From assembly GCF_963678635.1 (NCBI RefSeq), contig NC_087063.1, forward strand, positions 7,470,386 through 7,534,385: a stretch of 64,000 nt of DNA. The letters are read 5' to 3'. Shown one piece after another: positions 61,621 through 64,000 of the stretch (positions are counted from its first letter, which is position 1; each line of letters opens with the position of its first letter). Source of the DNA: Symsagittifera roscoffensis (Eukaryota; Xenacoelomorpha; Acoela; Convolutidae). Below the pieces are notes generated by a model, which saw only the letters and a program-made list of their open reading frames with translations, was not told where the DNA came from and did no database searches. A program made the translations under genes and the position numbers.

Positions 61621-62005
61621 TGGGTTTTTCTGAAAAATGGCTCTAAAAACAGCGCAGACTATCTGATTCTATATGCAACTATGTTTTCTAATCATTATCA
61701 TCTATTTTAAGCATTTCCCAATTCTTCCACATTTTTCTAATGGCTGAGACAAATGGTAAGAAGATACGGCGCCATTCAGTAATTAATGAGCTAATAATGG
61801 ACCAATTAGCTTAACATATTGAATGTCTGCTGCCCGCAGGAGGAGTAAGCTTGTACAAAAACTTAAAGACGGGACAAAAGCCTTTATTGAACAATCTAAA
61901 TGCAACTCGGGAAAACGAAAAACCTGCAACTTTAAATATAATGAGCATTTAGAAAAACAATCATAAAGCTTTACGGATCAAGTTAACATTGAAAATTGGA
62001 AAAAG

Positions 62006-62088
62006 GGACCTCTTAAACAATTTCCCCCCTTGCAAAAGGGGGAGATTCTTTACTTGTTACCCTTAGGTGGATTTAGTTAAAGAGATCC
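62006..62088. mobile_element. Short inverted-repeat element, second copy (83 bp)
   Basis: GGACCTCTTAAACAATTTCC plus CCCC at the left, and GTGGATTTAGTTAAAGAGAT plus CC at the right, with inner CCCCCCTTGCAAAAGGGGG. A shortened relative of 59953-60102. Confidence 0.65.
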
Positions 62089-62415
62089 GGAAAAGTTACA
62101 AAAAATTGGAATTCATAGGTTAATCCGAAATAAAGTGCTCCCCGCACCGCTCGACTAACATAAAAACGGACTAGCTTAAAAAAGATTGTTTCTCATTAAT
62201 ACAAAAAAGACCCCCGCACCCAAGCAAACAGTTTATCATTAGAAACCGAAAGTTGTTGCAAAAATGTCCAAATAAACCCACTAAATCTGAAATTTTTGTA
62301 ATTCTATATGGGTGGCCAGTCAATAAGCAGAATGGTCTAAGAGCAGAATGGGTCCAAGAGCAGAAAAACAGAAAAATATCAAATTTTACAAGCTTATGGG
62401 TAAGTTAAGTATAAG

Positions 62416-62564
62416 AATTGTCAATATTACCAAAGAAGCAATAGTTTATGCATAATTTGAATAATTTAATCGAGATTTTTTAAATAAAATTCAGTTTACA
62501 AAAACTTGATCAAATTATTCAATTCATGCATAGTTTATTCATTTTCTTGGTATTATTGACAATT
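62416..62564. repeat. Foldback sequence with about 56-bp arms
   Basis: The left arm (AATTGTCAATATTACCAAAG...) pairs with the right arm (...TTGGTATTATTGACAATT) over about 56 bp with few mismatches, around a roughly 38-base loop. Either a foldback transposon relic or a hairpin precursor. Confidence 0.7.
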
Positions 62565-63337
62565 ATGTCTTTCTATTACAAAGACTGCGCACAGACAGTG
62601 GTTTTAAAGTTTCTCATAAACCAAATACCTGGGGAGCTAATTAAAATGGAGTTTCAATTTGGTGGATTGAAAAAAAATCTTTTTGTGGGGGAGGGAGGGG
62701 AGAGGGGGTTTGCTAGATAGTTCGGCCCCTCAGTAAAAAGGTGGCATTGATGACGTTGGGCTAACGGGCTAACTATCACTAGACTGATATTCACCCAATT
62801 AGCAACTGCTCTTTTTTCACTGATGGTCTTCAGCTAAATTTCATGGGAATTGGGGAGGAAAATCATTTTGGATTGACATTTGTTATTAACAATTAGAGTC
62901 ATTGGGTTTTACTCATTCATTTCCTTAAATAGCATAATTTTTAGTGTATTGTTTTTTTGTTTCCCAGTTTTGACTTTTTGAATTGACAATTATACTCATT
63001 GCTTCCTAAAATGGCAATCTTGCCAAGTTGGTAGAAAAACGGGGTCTTTTCGGTTATACCCCCGCTAAAGGATGAAAAAGTGAAATGAAATGTTCACAAT
63101 ATAATTGGGACACTGTTACTAGAAAATGCGCGATATTTTTTGGGACTAGCAAGAAACAAAACTTTTTTTTACATTTTTTGAGTTTTTTCTCCAAATTTTG
63201 TCAGTTTTCTGCGCCTAAATTTCATTGGAAGGATGCCAAATGCGGTTTTAATTGTCGTTAAGTTCGTAATGATTGCAAACTTTTAGCTTGACTTAATGCT
63301 CGGGATATCAGCAGCCCTGAATTTTTATTTTAAATAA

Positions 63338-63885
63338 AACAAGACTGCTCGTATCAGGGTGAAGCCCTGAATGTTCCGACTGCCTTTTAAGGTTTATGGA
63401 GCAGCAGTAATAACATAGAAAAATTAAATGAAATAAAATGAAATGAAAATTTTTTTTCTGAAAATTGAAATTTTTTATGAAAATCATCCCCCCACACGCC
63501 ATATAAAATACAAAAAGATAGATTTCGTTCCTTGTAACAAATAGATTATGGCGAATACGCTTCGTTCAACCAATTTGGAACGATATATAAGACGGATTAA
63601 ATCTCCGCTTACGCGTTAATAGCGCGAAATATATCGCGCGTTAATTGTCCCAAATTGGTCAAAATGGCCAAAATGGCAATCTTTAGACCCTCATAACTTT
63701 ACGAAAAATGATCACAGGTGAAATATCTTTTCAAATTTAAGCTCAGGAAAACAATACCTTTTGAATGATATAAAAAAATTCCGTCAAAAATGGCTAGTTT
63801 AAAAGTCGAAATTTGTCTGAAGAAAAAAAAAAACCCACCCCGAGCGCAAATATTCCGTTACTTTCGTAACGAAAGTCGGAACAAT
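63338..63885 (+). repeat. Repeat family B, copy 2
   Basis: Same start (AACAAGACTGCTCGTATCAG, GTGAAGCCCTGAATGTTCCG), palindrome (63622-63639) and end (CGAAAGTCGGAACAA) as 57111-57645. Differences are scattered single bases and short indels. Confidence 0.8.
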
Positions 63886-64000
63886 TATTCAAACTTTTTC
63901 AGAAAATTTTCCATTTTCTTTTTTTTATTTTCCGGTGCGCTCGTCTGTTAATATGACAAGTCACATGCTGTTTTAAACCGTGTTGCATGAATTTCTCCAG
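63886..64000 (+). other. Right edge, nothing recognised
   Basis: T-rich, then mixed sequence to the window end. No feature identified. Confidence 0.4.

Larger units (their letters stand above)
61621..63337 (+). other. Intergenic, no gene seen
   Basis: Contains the short inverted-repeat element at 62006-62088 and a long foldback at 62416-62564. A G-rich run lies near 62690-62710. No credible coding frame. Confidence 0.4.

Overview
The window is AT-rich nuclear DNA from an invertebrate animal. The evidence is spliced genes with GT-AG introns, three conserved metazoan protein genes, Ty1/copia and several non-LTR retrotransposons, and a very high density of short non-autonomous repeats. I could not name the phylum from the sequence alone. 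Exons were assembled by hand from splice signals, reading phase and family knowledge; no alignment or transcript was available.

Left edge (1-5.1 kb). A Ty1/copia retrotransposon lies on the minus strand. Its gag-pol frame is open and runs off the window, and it has a primer-binding site matching the initiator-tRNA-Met anticodon arm. Its LTR ends about 30 bp before the 3' splice site of the C-terminal exon of an AASDHPPT-type phosphopantetheinyl transferase (2236-2813, +). Only 121 bp later begins exon 1 of a class III phosphatidylinositol 3-kinase gene (PIK3C3/VPS34). The single-exon ARMC6 gene (3416-4801, +) lies inside the first PIK3C3 intron.

Middle (2.9-50 kb). Twenty exons, all with matching phases, make PIK3C3: about 1065 codons over 47 kb. 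The C2, helical and kinase domains are present, including the catalytic DRH and DFG motifs. Its introns hold a decayed RTE-like LINE (8.6-10.6 kb), an antisense CR1/Jockey-group LINE (30.6-33.6 kb), a reverse-transcriptase fragment (37.2-38.0 kb), a GC-rich tRNA-derived SINE, and many copies of small hairpin-bearing repeats. Some of these repeats appear to be parts of one composite element. A 100-codon single-pass membrane ORF lies in intron 16.

Right part (50-64 kb). This part is mostly intergenic. It has a 79-bp tandem duplication with a perfect 12-bp stem, a 2.6-kb tandem array with nested subunits, two near-identical copies of a 540-bp palindrome-bearing repeat, short inverted-repeat elements with 24-bp ends, and long G and C runs. 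On the minus strand at 59.07-59.86 kb is the last exon of a multi-pass membrane protein resembling the C-terminal half of a 7TM receptor.

The three conserved genes do not form one pathway: 4'-phosphopantetheine transfer, an armadillo scaffold of poorly known role, and PI3P synthesis for endosomal sorting and autophagy. Their packing (121-bp gap, nested gene) could reflect co-transcription, retroposition, or chance. RNA data would decide.
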